From positions 1-6,293 of the forward strand of contig JAAZBY010000262.1 of the NCBI GenBank assembly GCA_012513595.1: 6,293 nucleotides of DNA, written 5' to 3'. Position numbers and translations under genes: made by a program. This stretch comes from Chloroflexota bacterium. Its GTDB lineage: Bacteria; Chloroflexota; Anaerolineae; UBA1429. The first letter of the stretch is position 1. The number at the start of each line of letters is the position of its first letter. Below, piece after piece: positions 4,434 through 6,293 of the stretch. The notes under the pieces were generated by a model, which had not been told where the DNA came from, did not search any database, and worked only from the letters and a program-made list of their open reading frames with translations.

Positions 4434-5930
4434 GTGTCCAGCATCGATCTCGATTGGGTTCGCGCCCTGACGTTCGATGACGTGTTGCTGGTGCCCCAGC
4501 GGTCGGCGGTGCTGCCGGCCACGCTCGACGTGTCCACGCAGCTGACGCCCAAGATCCGGCTCCAGGCGCCCGTGCTCTCGGCCGCCATGGACACCGTGAC
4601 CGAGGCGCGCATGGCCATTGCCCTGGCGCGCGAGGGGGGCCTCGGGGTCATCCATCGCAACAACACCATTGAAAGCCAGGCGGCCGAAGTCGACAAGGTG
4701 AAACGCTCGGAATCGGGGATGATCGTCGACCCGATCACTCTGCCGCCCACCGCCTCCCTCGCCGAGGCCAAGGAGATCATGGCGCACTACCATATCTCCG
4801 GTGTGCCGATCACTAGTGGGCAGCGGTTGGTGGGTATCCTCACCAACCGGGACATCCGCTTTGCCCACGAGGATGACAAGCCAGTCACCGAGTTCATGAC
4901 CGCCGAGAACCTGGTCGTGGCGCCCATCGGTACGACCTTGGAAGAGGCCCAGGCCGTCCTGCAAAAGCACCGCATCGAAAAGCTCCCCCTGGTTGACAGC
5001 GACTACAACCTGCGGGGGCTGATCACGGTGAAGGACATTCAGAAAAAGCGCGACTACCCCAACCGGGCCGTGGACGCGGGCGGGCGGCTCCTGTGCGCGG
5101 CGGCCATCGGCGTCGGCGCCGACATGCTGGAACGCGCTGCGGCCCTGGTGGGCGCCGGGGTCGACGTTCTCTCGTTCGATACGGCCCACGGCCACTCGGA
5201 AATGGTCCTCCGCTCGGTGGCAAAGATCCGCGGCCTCTATCCGGACCTGACGATCTTTGCCGGGAACGTGGTGACGCCCGAGGGAACGCGCGACCTGATC
5301 TCTGCCGGGGCAGACGCGATCAAGATTGGCGTGGGCGCCGGTTCGATCTGCACCACCCGCATCGTGGCCGGCGTGGGCATGCCCCAGCTGTCGGCGGTCA
5401 TGAGTTGCGCCCGCGCGGCCGAGGAGCTGGGCGTGGGGGTCATTGCCGACGGCGGCATTCGCTATTCGGGGGATATCGTCAAGGCCCTGGCCGCCGGGGC
5501 GCGGGCCGTGATGCTCGGCAACCTCTTTGCCGGCCTGGAAGAGAGCCCGGGCGAGCTGGTCATCTCTGAGGGGAGGCGCTTCAAAGAGTACCGCGGTATG
5601 GGTTCTGACGCGGCCATGCGCGGCCATAGCCGCGACCGCTACGCCACGGGCCAGTACGACCCCGCCCACCAGGGGGCCGAGCGCGCCAGTGGCAAGACGG
5701 TGCCCGAGGGGATCGAGGGACGCGTGGCCTTCCGCGGGCGGCTGTCTGACGTCCTGTTCCAGCTGATTGGCGGGCTCCGGTCGGGCATGGGCTACGTGGG
5801 CGCTGGGAACCTCGAGGCCCTGCGCGGTAACGCCCAGTTCGTCCAGATCAGCCAGGCCAGCTACGCCGAGAGCCATCCGCATAGCGTGGTGATCACCAAA
5901 GAGGCGCCCAACTACCAGCTGCGCCCGTAA
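4434..5930 (+). CDS. guaB: IMP dehydrogenase
   Basis: This enzyme oxidises IMP to XMP with NAD+, the committed step to GMP (EC 1.1.1.205), as a cytoplasmic tetramer or octamer. The 498 residues have the standard layout. An N-terminal barrel part begins with [10 protein letters not shown] (12-21). A tandem CBS (Bateman) module of about 96-210, opened by GMIVDPITL, senses nucleotides. The rest of the barrel contains [10 protein letters not shown], the active-site loop GAGSICTTR with catalytic Cys306, and the IMP phosphate-binding [11 protein letters not shown] and EESPGE. The mobile flap carries the catalytic Arg402-Tyr403 pair, followed by VPEGIEGRV. Two details differ from the commonest bacterial form: GVGAGS in place of G-G-P-GS, and RYATGQYD after the Arg where RYFQ is usual. 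The GTG start at 4434 is set by AGGAGG (4421-4426) at 7 bases. purL follows after 42 bases with no terminator, so both are probably co-transcribed from the promoter at 3785-3813. Confidence 0.97.
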   Translation: MSSIDLDWVRALTFDDVLLVPQRSAVLPATLDVSTQLTPKIRLQAPVLSAAMDTVTEARMAIALAREGGLGVIHRNNTIESQAAEVDKVKRSESGMIVDPITLPPTASLAEAKEIMAHYHISGVPITSGQRLVGILTNRDIRFAHEDDKPVTEFMTAENLVVAPIGTTLEEAQAVLQKHRIEKLPLVDSDYNLRGLITVKDIQKKRDYPNRAVDAGGRLLCAAAIGVGADMLERAAALVGAGVDVLSFDTAHGHSEMVLRSVAKIRGLYPDLTIFAGNVVTPEGTRDLISAGADAIKIGVGAGSICTTRIVAGVGMPQLSAVMSCARAAEELGVGVIADGGIRYSGDIVKALAAGARAVMLGNLFAGLEESPGELVISEGRRFKEYRGMGSDAAMRGHSRDRYATGQYDPAHQGAERASGKTVPEGIEGRVAFRGRLSDVLFQLIGGLRSGMGYVGAGNLEALRGNAQFVQISQASYAESHPHSVVITKEAPNYQLRP

Positions 5931-5972
5931 ACGTCCGCAATAAAGTCCTTCGGTGTCTGTCGGAGGGAACCA

Positions 5973-6293
5973 GTGAAAGACGTCTACCGTATCGAGATCA
6001 TCCCTCTCGCCCCTGAGCGGGAGCCGCGTTACCCGCTCGAAGACCTTGCTGCTCTGGGGGTCGAGGGCGTGACGCGCGTCGAACGCCGGGACGTGTACTT
6101 TATGGCGGGGACGCTGAGCGAGAGCGAGGTGCAATCGCTCGCCGAAGGCCTGCTGGCGGACCCCATCCTGCACCGCGCCCACTGGGGGCCGGCCTCCGCT
6201 GCGGTCAAGACCCCCGCCGGGGCCCGACGGGTTGAGGTGGGCTACCTCCCCGGCGTCACCGACAGGGCGGGGGCCAACCTCCTGCTGCGCGCC
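5973..6293 (+). CDS. purL: Phosphoribosylformylglycinamidine synthase PurL, N-terminal part (partial, right edge)
   Basis: An open frame of 107 codons runs from GTG at 5973 to the window end with no stop. The start has GGAGGG (5962-5967) 5 bases upstream. The first part (residues 1-70) has the pattern of the PurS-like N-terminal domain of large PurL proteins: YRIEI near the start, LGVEGVTRVERRDVYFMAG (34-52), then a helix ending LLADPI (68-73). From residue 90 the stretch RVEVGYLPGVTDRAGANLL matches the VEV-PGVTD-x-x-ENLL-type opening of the next PurS-like segment. The full enzyme uses ATP and glutamine-derived ammonia to convert FGAR to FGAM in purine synthesis. The catalytic domains lie beyond the window, so single-chain PurL versus a separate PurS-like protein cannot be fully settled. 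The purine neighbour guaB supports the call. Confidence 0.78.
   Translation, partial: MKDVYRIEIIPLAPEREPRYPLEDLAALGVEGVTRVERRDVYFMAGTLSESEVQSLAEGLLADPILHRAHWGPASAAVKTPAGARRVEVGYLPGVTDRAGANLLLRA

Noticed and set aside
4410..6182. A 590-codon open frame on the minus strand opposite guaB and purL
   Set aside because: It is the antisense shadow of guaB in GC-rich DNA. Its product is rich in His, Arg, Asp and Gly with no recognisable motif, while the plus strand encodes unmistakable IMP dehydrogenase.

Overview
The window is GC-rich bacterial DNA with two divergent blocks. It looks like Chloroflexota (Anaerolineae or Caldilineae type). The clues are a DUF3048 lipoprotein with a Thr-Pro-Glu/Asp-rich linker, a single-chain type PurL with PurS-like N-terminal sequence, and heavy use of GTG and TTG starts. 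No rRNA or other phylogenetic marker is present, so this placement is an inference of moderate strength.

Left block (1-2478, minus strand): a thiamine operon controlled by a TPP riboswitch. A strong sigma70-type promoter (2451-2478) is followed by a canonical TPP aptamer (about 2331-2422) and a GC-rich terminator hairpin (2282-2307). Four genes then follow, each overlapping the next by 4 bases: thiamine pyrophosphokinase (thiN), a class I SAM methyltransferase, a small YkoF/MTH1187-type thiamine-binding protein, and an ABC transporter permease that runs off the left edge. The set fits uptake of thiamine or its hydroxymethylpyrimidine precursor, plus conversion of thiamine to TPP. The methyltransferase has no obvious place in that pathway.

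Middle (2479-3731, plus strand): a divergent extended -10 promoter drives a YerB-like DUF3048 lipoprotein.

Right block (3732-6293, plus strand): purine genes. A near-consensus promoter (3785-3813) precedes about 170 nt of hairpin-rich leader. Next comes a remnant of purA (adenylosuccinate synthetase): the N-terminal ~60 codons fused in frame to the C-terminal ~55 codons, with the central ~300 residues missing and many conserved residues changed. A 13-bp hairpin follows, then intact guaB (IMP dehydrogenase), and 42 bases later the start of purL, cut by the right edge. The promoter that once served purA now probably serves guaB-purL through an untranslated or uselessly translated ~620-nt leader.

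The least expected items are the in-frame mini-purA with its intact promoter and ribosome-binding site, the structured leader before it, the hairpin just upstream of guaB, and the methyltransferase inside the thiamine operon. I see no mobile element, CRISPR array, tRNA or rRNA.
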